DNA of 64,000 nucleotides from Allantophomopsis cytisporea (GCA_024752435.1 CP103036.1:806001-870000); one strand, 5' to 3'; positions 37,645-49,695 are shown, counted from the stretch's first letter. Program-made: numbers and translations. The notes: generated by a model from the letters alone, not told the origin.

Positions 37645-38330
37645 TTACTGTACCATTCTGCTACTCGATCTCCAAGTCTCGATCTCCTGCTGAGTGAGTT
37701 CCCTCAGCTTGTTAACTGCCGGCGCCTTTCCGGTGACAACACCCTGTGCCATCTCAACTGCTCTACCAACGGCGTTCTTGCGAACAATTGCGTAGGTAGC
37801 AGTCGCAGCCTTGACCTTGAGAATTCCAATGCGAGGATCTTCTGGGCCACCGTCGTGCTTTCCGTCGCCGAGGTCACCGAGCCATGCCTTGAGTGCTGGT
37901 GAGTAGTGCTTCTTGACAGTCTCGCGGTCTGTCAGGATCTCAGTGGTGCCGGATATGGAAGCCCATTCGCCTGAGGAGTTAAGGAAGGAGATGTTGACGT
38001 GGGGGTCGGATTGGATGTCGTCAGTCTTGCCTGACTCAGTGTTGGTGTGGAAGATCAGGTCCACGCCGCCATTCTCCTAATTCTATGTTAGTGGTGATCG
38101 TCAATTGCTCAGTTGGAACTTTGTATTCGTACCTTTCCTGCAAGCGCCATACATCTTGATACGAGAGCTCCATTTGAGCCATCTCTGGTTGTCATCATGC
38201 CGAACTTGCAGGCCGTGATGAACTCGCTCAGGTCCTCGACCTTCTCCTTGATAGAGGTCTCATCCTTGTTCTTGGCAGTGTATGGATCTGCTTGCTTGTC
38301 GCCAGTGTTTGCGTTGGAGAAGGAAGACAT
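37645..38330 (-). CDS. bli-3: BLI-3 family FMN-binding (pyridoxamine-phosphate-oxidase-like) protein
   Basis: Matches Neurospora blue-light-inducible BLI-3 over its whole length: DKQADPYTAKN, FGMMTTRDG, SRCMALAGKENGGVDLIFHTNTESGKTDD, ISFLNSSGEWASISG, LGDLGDGKHDGGPEDPRI. The exons are 38330..38133 and 38076..37645, giving 209 aa. The fold is the split-barrel flavin-binding type; the reaction is unknown. The frame is open to an ATG at 38474, but this extension lies in a well-formed leader intron (GTAAGT donor at 38502, CTAAC branch, TATAG acceptor at 38389), so the shorter start was chosen. It is head to head with the RGS-LOV photoreceptor gene. Confidence 0.92.
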
Positions 38331-40874
38331 TTTGCGTGTAGAAATGGTAAAGGTTCTTGGTGATGATTGATAATTGGAAGTTGTGTTTCTATAGAGCAGT
38401 GGTGTTAGTGGTCGGGTTGAAGTGCGAGATATGGTAGTGATTCGAAGAGGACGAAGTGCTTGAGTGACTTTCATATTGATAGATGAGGAGGTGTATACTT
38501 ACAGGTTTAGATGTATGTTGATAAAAACACTTGTTGTAGAATGGTATTTATTGAATTCCAAGCTTGATCATAGCATCATCGAGCATCATTACACTCCACC
38601 TTTCACTTTCAATCGTCATGTAAATGTGGGGTCCCCTACTTTGGAGTAGTGACGTCAGGTCTGCAGAGGAGGAGAATGCGGTCACGTGTGGCCGTGATCC
38701 AAGAACCTCGAACTCGAGGTCTACTTATGTATCGTATGGTGTAGTTAGCTGGAAGATCTCACACTCACGTAAAGCACATTATTACTTCATAAGATACTAG
38801 ATGATCAACGTCTTCAAACCAAACAGCATGCTGTGCTCCTGTATAAAGAACTGGATATATCGGTTCCCCGTTTCTTGTTTCTTGTTTCTTCTCGAATCGA
38901 CTTCTTGGGTATGACCGTTCACAGAGAAATTAAGAGAAGTTCCCACGTGCGAAGGACTTAAAGTCTTGTCATCGCTTGGTCATCCTGTATGAGATGTGGC
39001 GATATAAGAAGTAGTGCGTTGCCGGATTTTGTTTTCAGCTGCGAATAGCTAGCTGGAGCCCGTAGCGTTTTCATCCCATAGACCCCAGATACCTAGCTCG
39101 AAATAGCCTCAACGGACAAAGGAAAGAGAAATGATGAGGAAAACACAAAATGAAGGATATCGCCAATTAAACATATCTTATAACATTGCTTAAAATAGTT
39201 GGGTATATTCTTATGGTGCCTATCCTTATGATTTACAGCTGTACTCGTGTAGATTATATACATGTACATACGCGCATACATATCTTTGCGAGTAGAGTAT
39301 GAAACTTTTTAAATGCTCAGGATAAAGTGAATAAATTCACTGTATAATTACTTGCATAAAGTACAATCGATCCGGATTTACACAGCTTATTATGATAAAA
39401 TACTTGGACATCGGCGGAGCAAAAGAGATTGAGAGGTTGAAAAGCCGATAAGTACGCTGTTTGGAAAGTACAGGGCAAAATGCACATTCAAGCGGATCGA
39501 GGAACCCCTGATATCGTGACGCACGGTAACTTTTTGTGATCCAGATCGGGAGTGAATCCGCGCGATATCGTCAAGAAAGTGTCAGAGCTGGAATGATCAT
39601 CGGAATGTCTCCACGGAACGTGCTTGGATAGTAGAGTATGTAGATTCTCCCTAATAGTCAAACATTGCCAGTTCTCAGCTCGGGCACAAAGTGTATCTGT
39701 CACGGATCTCATACGCGTCTTGGTATCTTTTGATGTCTTACTCAAAATCAGTAGTGCTTCAACTGACTCGATATTAGAATCCATAGTGAGTACGACTACA
39801 GTTGGGAGTATGGGGTAGACGTGCATACGTACTAACTAGTCACATCGATTGAAGCTATGCTGCGTACATATGTACCATCAAGCATAGAGTGATAAATGAC
39901 ATTGATATGACTGTTGTCTGTATCGTGAAGCATCAGTACCATGTACGATCGACTACCCGGACAAGATCTTGCGTTTTCTTCATTCCTGAAATGCAATCCA
40001 TGTACCAGCACGTGCAGATCTTAAGCACGCAAGCAAGCAATAAATATGCATGTATATAATGTAGTATGGACTTGACTTGAGCATGCCTGAGCTGCAACAT
40101 TTGTTCTATGCGAGAAATCCTTGTAGATAGATAACATTCAGTCCACTCTCCGAGATACTACAAGCTTCATCCCCATGTCGATGTCTGATCAAAGCCTTGA
40201 GCATGCCTACAATGTACGTACTCTTCCCTGTACAATTGGAAGCGTTAATGTTTTATGATACAAGATCATCTCAATCCTTCTGAATACATAGGCAAAATTA
40301 CAAACCTCACAGAGTAGGACCGACTCAATTATGCTTCTTTACGCGCAATGTTCCTTGGGTCAACACCCAGCCTTTCCTGTCCTTTCCTTTCCCTTCATTT
40401 CATTTCATGCCCCTCACTCTTCCTGGGTATCGAGCGAAGATGGGATGTCGAACATCCGCAACTCACCACCAATGGCCTGCTTGCTTTTTCACAAAAGATC
40501 TGGGGCCATCAAGGATAGTGCCTCCCTTGGTGAGATCTATGCCGGAGAATCCACCAAGAACGGTCCACCAGTCCTTCCGCGCAATAGCGTCGGTTCATGG
40601 CAAACGCCTGTTGAACAATGGCACCGGCTTTGGCACAGAGCTGCATTCGGCTCATATACACAGATCCGATCGTAATCCACTGTTGATACTCTACGCCAAT
40701 ACGCCTTCATTGTAGGTCATTTAGCCAATCTCTTTCCCAACCATCCCTTCTCTTTCTTTTTCCCCTTCTTCTTTTTTTCCTTCATATCATTCTTGCATCT
40801 TAAACGTTACTCCCTGAAAGTCAACTTTCTTTTTGTTTAATTTTGTCGTTACAATCAGTTGCTTAGCATCCAGG
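38331..40874. promoter_or_regulatory. 2.5 kb divergent spacer between bli-3 and RGS-LOV gene
   Basis: Contains the bli-3 leader intron (38389-38502), a CACGTG E-box in the text near 38681-38688, three GATCGA words (39367-39372 reverse, 39495-39500, 39947-39952) and a related GATCCGATCG at about 40663-40672. GATCGA is the core reported for White Collar complex sites in Neurospora. A pyrimidine-rich leader (40730-40830) precedes the RGS-LOV start. Short ORFs at 40331-40715 have mild coding character but no homology I recognise. Confidence 0.45.
39495..39500 (+). promoter_or_regulatory. Candidate White Collar (light response) element GATCGA
   Basis: One of three GATCGA words in the bli-3/RGS-LOV spacer; the others are at 39367-39372 (reverse strand) and 39947-39952. 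About one is expected by chance on two strands in 2.5 kb, so the excess is modest. Confidence 0.3.
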
Positions 40875-42938
40875 ATGGACTCCTCAATCGACCAAGTCGT
40901 ACAACACTCGCGAGAGAGCAACCACGAACTCTCATTCTCGAGGCCTCGTGCGAACACCCAAGATACCAGCTACACTCCTCTTAGTTCATCCACAAGCAGC
41001 GAACGCAACAGTCTGGGTCAAATTGGAGCCGGAGAGCTTACACCAGCGCCGTCCAGAGAAAAAGAGAGGCCTCAAAATTCTACTTATGCTGAGCGACGAC
41101 AGACCATCAGCGAAGGTCAAGATGAAAATCTTCCTGGTGTGATGGGGAGAGATGGCCATGCAGATTTCTTCAACCCCGAGATCTTCCAGATCGTTCTTAA
41201 CAATCCAACTACGGCTCATCGATTCTTACGCTTTTGCCAATCTAGGGCATGTGGGGAGAATATGGAGTTCTTGGAAAAGGTATGTGCTTGCATGGATCCC
41301 CTGTCTCGAGAATCGATGGTGGCATTCTGTTCGAAACATCCACACTTTCCTTTTGCCGAAGCTATGATACTTCTGGGTTCGATTGTACGGAAGTGTGGAT
41401 GATAGTGCTTGGAGTGGAGAGTTGTGCAGTAAAGATGAGTATTAACCACTTTCTTAGGTTAACCAATATCACCTAATGCTGGAAGATTTGACCAGATTGA
41501 TGTCTGATATATACACCACCTATACCGCCATTGATGCTCCAAGACAAATCAATATACCTTGTCAGGTGACTAAACGCATTGCAAAAGATATTAACCACAG
41601 TAAACAAATTGTGGTCCCTGGCATGGAAGATATTTTCTTGAATGCTCAAGACCATATTGAAGCACTTCTCCGCTCCGAAATTTATCCTCGATTTGTAAAG
41701 CATCAGATCACAGCTTCGGCGGCACATGCTTTCAGTGATGACACTAAAAGATACGCAGGGTTGGGAGACTGCTTTTGTTTGACAGATCCAGCGTATGTTC
41801 CACTCATATAGTCACTTCAAATTCTAGAAAGAAAAAAATTGACTTTTTCGAAGTCGCGCAGATAACCCTATTGTATATGCCTCTGATGGGTTTGTTTCAG
41901 TTACTGGTTATAGCAGAACAGACATTATTCCTCGCAATTGTCGATTCCTCCAAGGCTCGCAGACAGACAGACAAGCTGTGGTACGCCTAGCGAAAAGCAT
42001 ATACTACGGCGATGAAACCGTCGAGCTCTTGCTCAACTATCGCAAGACCGGCGAACCATTCTGGAACCTACTATACTGCGCACCTCTATACGATGTCAAT
42101 GGCGATATCTCCTTCTTCCTCGGTGGACAAGTTAATTGTAGCACCACCATCCACAGCTGCACTGATATTCTCAAGATCCTTAGTCTGAATGACGACGAGG
42201 ATCGTGATGGCCTCTTGACATCCCAAAGTCTCTCAAGACCAGAGAGCATGAAAAGCAAGAGCTCTTCTGGCAACTTCAGCCAATCACATTCTACGAACAG
42301 CAAGACACGAAGCAATTTTTTCAAGGCCTTCACACGAGAGAAGCGAAACAAGGCGATGATGAAGATGAGGGATGAGGCGGGTATGGAGAACGAGTTGTTG
42401 GAGAAAGTGGGCCATATGAGTTTCAAGAACCAGATTGAGGCTTTCTACACGACTTACTCCAAAGTAAGTTCCCAAGAACAAGCCCACATTCGGAATAGGA
42501 TGCTAATATTATCAGTATATCGTAGCTTCGTACTCCCCTACCAATGGCGACATGGTGATCAAACACTATTCCGGTGGCATCACAGATATGTTATGCACCA
42601 GGCCCGACGGCACCATCATCCCCATCTACAACAAGGACATATTTCGCGTATTGGCCGATCACACCAACAACTCACCATCTGCAACGCCCTCCTTCTTCCC
42701 CGGCAAGAGAACTGGTCCTGGCGTTCTTCCTAAGGGTTACAAGAGTGTTGTGCGGGAGAAGTTGAAAATCGGTGATGCGGTTAGTGTAGAGCTTAATTTG
42801 ATTACGGCTCTGGATACAGGTGAGGAAGGTGAGGTGGTTGGTAGGGGCGAGCAGAGATATACTACGCATTGGACGCCGTTGAAGGATGAGAGGTCAAGGG
42901 TTGGATTGGTTGTCCTTACTATTGCACCGAAATGGTGA
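40875..42938 (+). CDS. RGS-LOV blue-light photoreceptor
   Basis: The exons are 40875..41279, 41458..41792, 41854..42463 and 42516..42938, giving about 590 aa. Order: a Ser-rich N-terminus; an RGS domain (about residues 95-225; FNPEIFQIVLNNP, LRFCQSRACGENMEFLEKV, QDHIEALLRSEIYPRF); a short linker; and a LOV/PAS domain (about 230-345; DNPIVYASDGFVSVTGYSR). The photoactive motif is NCRFLQG with Cys at about 276. After LOV come a basic, Ser-rich linker and a conserved C-terminal domain (NQIEAFYTTYSKYIV, YTTHWTPLKDE). This is the layout of fungal RGS-LOV proteins such as Botrytis BcLOV4, which bind anionic membrane lipids on blue-light excitation. The acceptor of intron 2 is an AAG three codons upstream of the nearer CAG, chosen because it keeps frame. 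The first intron is long (178 nt). Confidence 0.92.
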
Positions 42939-43344
42939 GCTGTTTTGGCGCTTATTGGAGATTAGCTTGCCTTTCGGGAGTTGGTATGATACCCAGTCAT
43001 TCGCATTTGTATATGATCTAGATGTACCGTTATGCGTTATCTATATGATCTGAATTTCAAGAATTACTACCCTTTGCATTGCTAGTAACCGTTTCTGTGA
43101 GAACCTGAGATTGCACGAAAAATCATTGGCGGTACCCTCCTTACTAAATCGAAAGTGACGAGATATGATATGTAGAGCTTACCCTATATAGAGGTCTATG
43201 TCATTCATGCTCAATACCATACTTTCCTTGCGCCTTAACTGAGAGATGTCACCCAATATGCCAACCCTCAAGTCTCAGTTCAAGATAGCTGAGTAACGAA
43301 TGTACTTCTATCGCCATCACTGCACTTGAACTAAGCCACACCCG
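42939..43344. other. Convergent 3' spacer (RGS-LOV / SDR)
   Basis: 406 bp, A/T-rich, between two stop codons. Nothing recognised. Confidence 0.4.
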
Positions 43345-44426
43345 TCACCACGGATACCTCACCCCTTCCCAGGTCCAAAAGCTGGCTTCCTTTTCCTTCC
43401 CAATACCATCCCGCCCCTTCTCCGCAATCACACTCAGCATACACTTCACACTCTCCGCAGCGCCTATCACATTCGGCACCTCCCAGGCTACCTCAATATT
43501 CGCCATATCAGTACTCACCTCACCCGGGTGTAGCGCAAGCACACTTGGAGCATTCGCACCTTTGAGACGCGACTGTTCCGCGTCGAGGTGCTGGGTATGT
43601 TAGTTTTGGCTTTTTGCGGAGACTGAGGGATGATGGGTGAAGATAATGTAACGAGAGAACAGTCTAAGTGGAAGAGAACCGGGTTTCCAGGAACATAAAA
43701 ATCACTAAATGACAGAGTGAATCAAGGATTACTCACTCGAAGCCCTTGGTTTAAGGCTGCCTTGGAAGCTGCATACGCGCCGAACCCGTCTTCGTGCGGC
43801 ATGAAGCGTGCTGTAGAGCCCGAGTCGCTGGAAATGAAGACGAGGGTTTTGATGGCAATATGGCGGAGAAGAGTAGCTGCCGTTACCAGCGGCCCTATAG
43901 TGTTCGTGTGGAGGTGATGCGCGAAAGCTGAAAAGGATCTGGAAGGGAGTTAGATATATCTGGTGAGTAGTATGGACTGAGACATTAGGGTTAGATTCAG
44001 TAGCAGACGTATAATAACCAGAAACAGGATATCCAATGACATGACCAAAATGCCATTCAAGCACATTAATCGTAGAAAGATAGAGTCATACTATCAGCAT
44101 CAAGAGATATAGGAAATGAGCTGCACATACATTTCACTAATCCGATTCGGATACTCTAGCACCCCCGCATTAACCACTACATAATCCACAGCCTCAACAC
44201 CAGTGTCCCGCAATTCCTGCACAAGCCGCTCGATGCTATGTTCGTCCGCAACATCACACTGCAGTGTCGTCAGCCGCTCATGATTCGCTTCTAAAGCTTC
44301 GAGCTCGCTGCCTGCGCGTCGGTAGGTCGCTGTCACGTGGTACCCTGCCGCCAGCAGCTGCAATGTGAATTCCAGGCCGATGCCTCGGGTGGCGCCAATG
44401 ATCAGCCAGGTTTGTGGGGTCATCAT
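43345..44426 (-). CDS. Short-chain dehydrogenase/reductase (C-factor-like)
   Basis: The exons are 44426..44131, 43938..43737 and 43590..43345, giving about 247 aa, the classical SDR size. The cofactor loop IIGATRGIG is near the N-terminus, followed by NAG in YVVVNAGVL, the substrate-serine region VFISSDSGS and the catalytic YAASK. The C-terminal blocks LALHPGEVSTDMAN and FWTWEGVRYPW are typical of the fungal subgroup related to the bacterial C-factor. The substrate is unknown. Intron 1 is long (192 nt) and contains ORF-like text, but joining EIS to FSAFAHHLHTNTIGP gives the continuous family sequence. Two adjacent Met codons (44426, 44423) could start. Confidence 0.88.
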
Positions 44427-46590
44427 CTTGCGAGGGGGGTTGGTGGTGGTGATGGTGATGGTGATGGTGATGATACTATGATATGTAGCGGTGGTGAGGG
44501 ATGAATGGTGTGGGCGAGCTAGGAGTGGGGTGGTTTGAGATGGAGGAATGCTAGGGACATCACAACACTTCAACTTTTCGGTTTGCTCTTCGCCATGTCA
44601 GATTGGTGGTGGGCTTGAGCTTTGAAACGGCGGTAAATTGAGGTTGGAAGTGTAAAAAATGAGGAATCATTCGTCGTTTCAAAGCTGAGGAGTTGGCTTA
44701 AGAACTCGGTTCTGGAAACTGTGAAGTATGTGAATCTTTCATGCCTCTGCACCACAAAATTCCATCTGGAATGTTAAAAGTGTTTCTGGATATGATAGGC
44801 GATATGATTAATGAGTCCAGCATTGGTATTTTCAATCGTCATCATTTGTTGTACGCTACCTTACCTTTAGACTTGACGACCTCATCCGCGTCGATGGTTC
44901 CTAACGGCTAAAATCTTGAAACTGGACGAGACTCACGGGAAAGATATCAAATTGTAGCTATCTCTTTATTTTTTGTCTATGTATTACTTCAAGCAAGCTT
45001 AGGTAAGATGATCTAAAACATGACGAAAAGGGCGATATTGTAGGATATCGTCCACTTGTAGATAATTACAAGAATACAACGCTTTCCACAAATGCAAATA
45101 TGATAGTACTTCTAGAATTTCATTTGAAGATGTGCAAGTCACTTGGTGAGCTTCTTTCAATACACTTCTTGGAGGCACTTTGGCGATGTGAGTTTGTTTG
45201 TCTTGAAATCGTTGTGTATCCCGAAGGTTGATACGAGCGTAGAGCTTCGCGAACAAATAACTACTACAGCAACAAACGCAGCTTTTAATTCCCGTCTTAG
45301 ATCTGGATTCTATCATTAGATGTAAGTAAAAGTTCCCAAGATTTTCTGTCAACATTCACAATCTATCGTTGTAGATTCTCAAGTACGAGCACAAACAGAA
45401 GTCTAGCCTTAGCAACGACTACAAATACTTGTACACCAGCCTATCTATCTCCTCGACAGAGAATCACTACTAACATAATCAACATTTGGTGATGTGGTGG
45501 AATAGTGACAGGCTAAAACCTCTCAGTCGTATTGAAGTCCCAATCGTTATCGACAGTTTAAGCGTCATCGAACTGACTGTGATCGTGAGTGTGGAGGTCT
45601 CAATCGTCATTATACCCATCATCACCATCACAAGCTCCCTGTCAACAGTCAGAAGCAGATACGTAGACAAACAACAAAGCCATCCCCCCCATCACATCTT
45701 CAGGAAGGGCACATAAGCGCAATCACATCTGGCACCCATGAACAATTCAAGCATACAGTAGAAGAATTTCTATAACAGAAGCCCCCTATCTCATCTAACT
45801 ACTCTTCCCCCCCCTCTCCCACAAAGAAGAAAAGCGCACGAAATCCCACAAAAAGAAGCTCGACCGGCAAGCGGAAGAAGATTCCTCCAAAGATCAATCA
45901 ATACACAATCTCTCCTCCTCCCTCCCTCCATTTATGTCCGGCAATTTATATTCAAATAAAAGGATTAAGGCGACCATCATCTTTTTAGAACACTCCAACA
46001 CAATGATTTCAGAACATTTCACATCTGCTCTTCCTCTACCACCTTCTCCTACTTCCTTCCTTATTGTACTCAACACAAACACAAACACGTCTCCATCAGA
46101 CAGGTATAAAAAGTCCTCATAAAAGAGGTTTGACAAAATAACACGAACCAAATGCCGCCGAGCAACCAAAAGACAGAAAAAGAACATCCGTGCTGCAAAA
46201 GAATCGAACAAATGATCGTGGTACCCTCTTAGGTACCGCAAAAGATTTACAGCCCACACATGTCGCTCACAACCTGTGACACATCCAAGGCCTGAAAATG
46301 ACAGCCATAGAGATTAAACATTTTGTCGTCTCAGGTAGAGGGGGAAAGAGGGGGGTATCAAGAATAGAAATGTACAGATCAAGGAAAATGAGTTTCAGAC
46401 AAAGAAAAAAAGAAGAAAAAAAAAACAAAGGACGTAGAAAAAAATAAAGGAAGTGAAAAGATAGCTGTCCAGGAAACTTCGCCACATCATCATCATTCGC
46501 TCATGTAGTTGCCGCCTAAATCAAATACGCCTCGCCAGGGTTCTAGATCGCTTTGCATAAAGATAGTACTCCATAATTGTGAGTTGCATT
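44427..46590. other. Intergenic, 2.2 kb
   Basis: Between the SDR start and the 3' end of the membrane SH3 gene. Contains (GGTGAT)n-like text upstream of the SDR start (44440-44475) and A/C-rich stretches from 45780 to 46260 that may be the 3' untranslated region of the SH3 gene. No supported ORF. Confidence 0.45.
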
Positions 46591-48443
46591 TTACATGGCT
46601 TGACCTGGGGTAGGTGGGTGGTAGTTGTCTTCAGGAGCGGAGGTGACAATGGTTGGGATGTTTGATGCTTGTGGGTTCATTGGGCTTGGACCTGGAGGAC
46701 CTCTTGGTTGTTGAGCGTTGTTGACCGAAGGGCTTCTTGGTCTACCTTGAGGACCGTTTGGACCGGGGGAAGCTGGTCGACCGTTTTGTGGGAAGCTAGG
46801 ACCTTGTGGACCTCTGCCGCCGTTTGGTGTCATTGGACGTTGACCTTGTCCCATTGGTGGTGGACCTTGAGGACCTCTACCACCATTAGGAGTCATTGGG
46901 CGACCCTGGTTCATTGGAGGACCTTGACGACCATTTGGACCTGGACCTGGGGGACCACGCATTCCTGGTGGTGGGGGACCACGTTGACCTGGGCCGCCTG
47001 GGCCGCCTGGGCCGCCTGGACCGCCTGGACCACGAGGACCACCTTGCTGAGGACGAGGTTTAACTGGGCGAGTTGACAGGCAAGTTCTCGGAACAACACC
47101 CTGCTTGGAGCGATCGAGTCGGATACAGAGAGCCTACGAGAGGGTTAGTATTAAACAAGTACCGGGAATCTTCAAGGAAAGCTTACCCATCCATCATCAT
47201 ATTCATGTAAGAGGCGAATCAACTGGCCGGCCTTCAATTCTAGTTCGTCCTCCATTGATGGGACGAAGTCGAGTTGGACGCGATGGACCGCAGAATTTGG
47301 TGGACCTCCAGCTTGAGCGATAGCAGCACCACTAGCTGAAGCAATTTGAGCATCAGGGTGGGCAGAGTTCATTGAGAATTCAGTTCCGGTAGGAGAAGCT
47401 GGACCATGAGCGACGTTCTTCTGGGTGAGATCAATGCCTGGACCAGTGTTGATACGCTGTGAAGCTTTGCGAGTAAGACCACCAGCGGCTGCACCGGCAA
47501 CAGCACCGGCCGCAGCACCACCGGCCGCAGCCATAATGACCTCTCCACCTGGTGTGACAGTTTGAACCATAGCTGGACCGTTAGTGTTTGGAGAATCGAG
47601 AGCCGCCTGGTTTCCAAAGGGATTGACAGCTGGCTTTTCACTCATCGGGCTCGTTTGAGCCATTTGTGGTGCGCCGGTGTTGAGCATGTTAGCCTGGCTA
47701 GCACGTCTCTCACCAAAGGGATTCAGCTGAGTGACTGGACGAAGACTGAGACGTGGTGCAGCTTGAGCAGCTCTGCGCTGGCTTGCAGCTCTGGCGGCTC
47801 CGGAGAAATCAGCATTTCCACCAACCTTATCATCGTCCAGACGTTCGCGCTCAGCTGCCTTCTTGCGCTTCTGGATCAACAGATAAACGCAAGCCAAGAT
47901 AGCGAAGATACCGAGGAGAATACCAATAGCCAGACCGGCCTTTCCTCCAGTGCTCATACCACTGGAAGTTGTTGTAGTATCGATCGAAGAGGTGGATGTG
48001 GAGGCAGCCGCCGATGCTGTACTACTCTTGGTGCTTTTTGCGGCGGAGGTTGTCAAGGTAGTGCCAGATGCAGTAATCACAATAACTGAGCTGGTAGCAG
48101 ATGTAGTTGCGGCCGAGGATGAAACCGAGGATGTTGTGGCAGCACTAGACTTGCTTGTCGTCGTAGCAGATGACTTCTTTGTAGTTGTGGCTGTCGAGTC
48201 TGAGTCCGAGTCGGCTGAGGTGGCGGTATATGCTGGGTTTGACCAGGAAACAGTATCGCCATTGATGACAGCAGTGACCCAAGCAGGTACAGTGTAACTG
48301 GAAGCAGATGTGGTGGCGGCTGCGGAGGTCACTGTCACTTCTTGGACGACAGTCGCGACATCTTGTGTCTGGACAACTGGTGCAGGCTCTGGGAGCGCAT
48401 GACGGCGCGCATGCCTATGTTCGAGGTGGTGATTGTTCGACAT
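46591..48443 (-). CDS. Single-pass membrane protein with SH3 domain and collagen-like tail
   Basis: The exons are 48443..47187 and 47133..46591, giving about 599 aa. It starts with a His/Arg-rich segment (HHLEHRHARRH) without a signal peptide, then a long Ser/Thr-rich stalk that is probably O-mannosylated. A single membrane span (AGLAIGILLGIFAILACVYLL, about 182-202) is followed by KRKKAAERER as a stop-transfer signal. The cytosolic part holds an Ala/Gly-rich stretch and an SH3 domain (about 385-440; VQLDFVPSMEDELELKAGQLIRLL, then GVVPRTCLS) interrupted by the 53-nt intron. The last 150 residues are Pro/Gly repeats (GGPGGPGGP, MTPNGGRGPQGP). The layout recalls Fus1/Sho1-like surface adaptors of polarised growth or stress signalling, but a specific role is not shown. 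Confidence 0.85.
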
Positions 48444-49056
48444 CGCTTATGATTTGTCGATGAATAGGATCGATGAAGGAATGTCGAATTTTAGATGTTC
48501 CGTGTATGTCCTGATACAACGGATAATCAGACTATGGCGAGGTTGAGGGCGAGGTCGAGATCGAGGTCGAAATATCGCGACGGATCGGAATAGTGATTAT
48601 GGATTGGGATTGGGATTTGGGATTTGGGATTATTCTTTCAAAGAAGGTTGATGAGCAGATTGCGCTTGGGACCAAAGACTGGAATGAGAAACGGCTTAGA
48701 TTTTCATTGGATGTCGGTATCTGAGCGTAAGGAATGTAAATAGTCACTGGGTGGACTAATGAACGTGGATATAAGTGCAGAAGATGTCGTCGATGAATGA
48801 GGGCCGACGATGAATGATCTGGTATTATTTGATTTGCTGGTATTAGTCCTTGATTGGCATTTGTCGATGATGGCACGACGTTTTGAGTTGACCGTGGACT
48901 CAGTCGTAGGAGAGAATGACGACGACGAGGTTAGGAAGGAGAAGAGAAGAGAAGGGCGTGAATGGGTTGAAGTGCAAGTAAGATGTGGTGGTGGTGTCGA
49001 GTGTCGGGCCATTAAGTTGGGGTGGAGCCGTAGAGTGAGTCGAGTCCGGTCAGTCC

Positions 49057-49092
49057 CTGGAGGAGGAGGAGGAGGAGGAGGAGGAGGAGGGA
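49057..49092. repeat. (GGA)n microsatellite
   Basis: About 12 uninterrupted GGA/GAG units upstream of the SH3 gene. Confidence 0.9.
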
Positions 49093-49241
49093 GTAGCTAG
49101 TTAGTAGCTAGTGAGTGGGTGGGAAGATGTGGGAGGTGGGAGGAGTTGAGGGCAATGAATGGACGAGTTAGAGTGTAAGCGTGATGTGTGTGGGACAAGG
49201 ATATGAGTGCACCATACCATAAGATACCATGTATGTTTGTT

Positions 49242-49275
49242 TGTATGTATGTATGTATGTATGTATGTATGCATG
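49242..49275. repeat. (GTAT)n microsatellite
   Basis: About eight GTAT units; a CATA tract of the opposite sense lies 100 bp downstream at 49370-49390 and could pair with it. Confidence 0.9.
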
Positions 49276-49619
49276 TACATATGTACCTTTACCACCCATT
49301 GAACTGTATGTATGTGTGTGTGTATGCATGTTTACAAGTACCTACATATACTGCCTACATATACTGCCTACATACATACATACATACATAAACAATGTAG
49401 AAAAATAACTTGGCGCCAGGAACAGGCAAGTAACCTTAGGTAGGTAGTGATTGGACCGGGTGTTTAGTGTGGCACCTTGTACCTGAAAGTGTATTCCGGT
49501 ACCTGGCCAATGGGCTGTGCACCTACCACTGAAGATGATGCAGTTTGCTGCAGGTACGAGACTCATGTGTGTGTGTGTGTGTACATATCACCATAGCCAT
49601 ACCAACATACATACATAAT

Positions 49620-49695
49620 AAGGTAATATATAATAATACATGATAAGGTAATATATAATAATACATGTCAAGGTAATATATAATAATACATAATA
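49620..49695. repeat. 25-bp tandem triplicate
   Basis: Three copies beginning AAGGTAATATATAATAATAC start at 49620, 49645 and 49670; the third diverges at its end. Confidence 0.85.

Noticed and set aside
38331..38474. Longer BLI-3 with a 48-residue N-terminal extension
   Set aside because: The extension lies in a leader intron with consensus donor, branch site and acceptor, and the family begins at the shorter Met. Kept only as a possible retention isoform.
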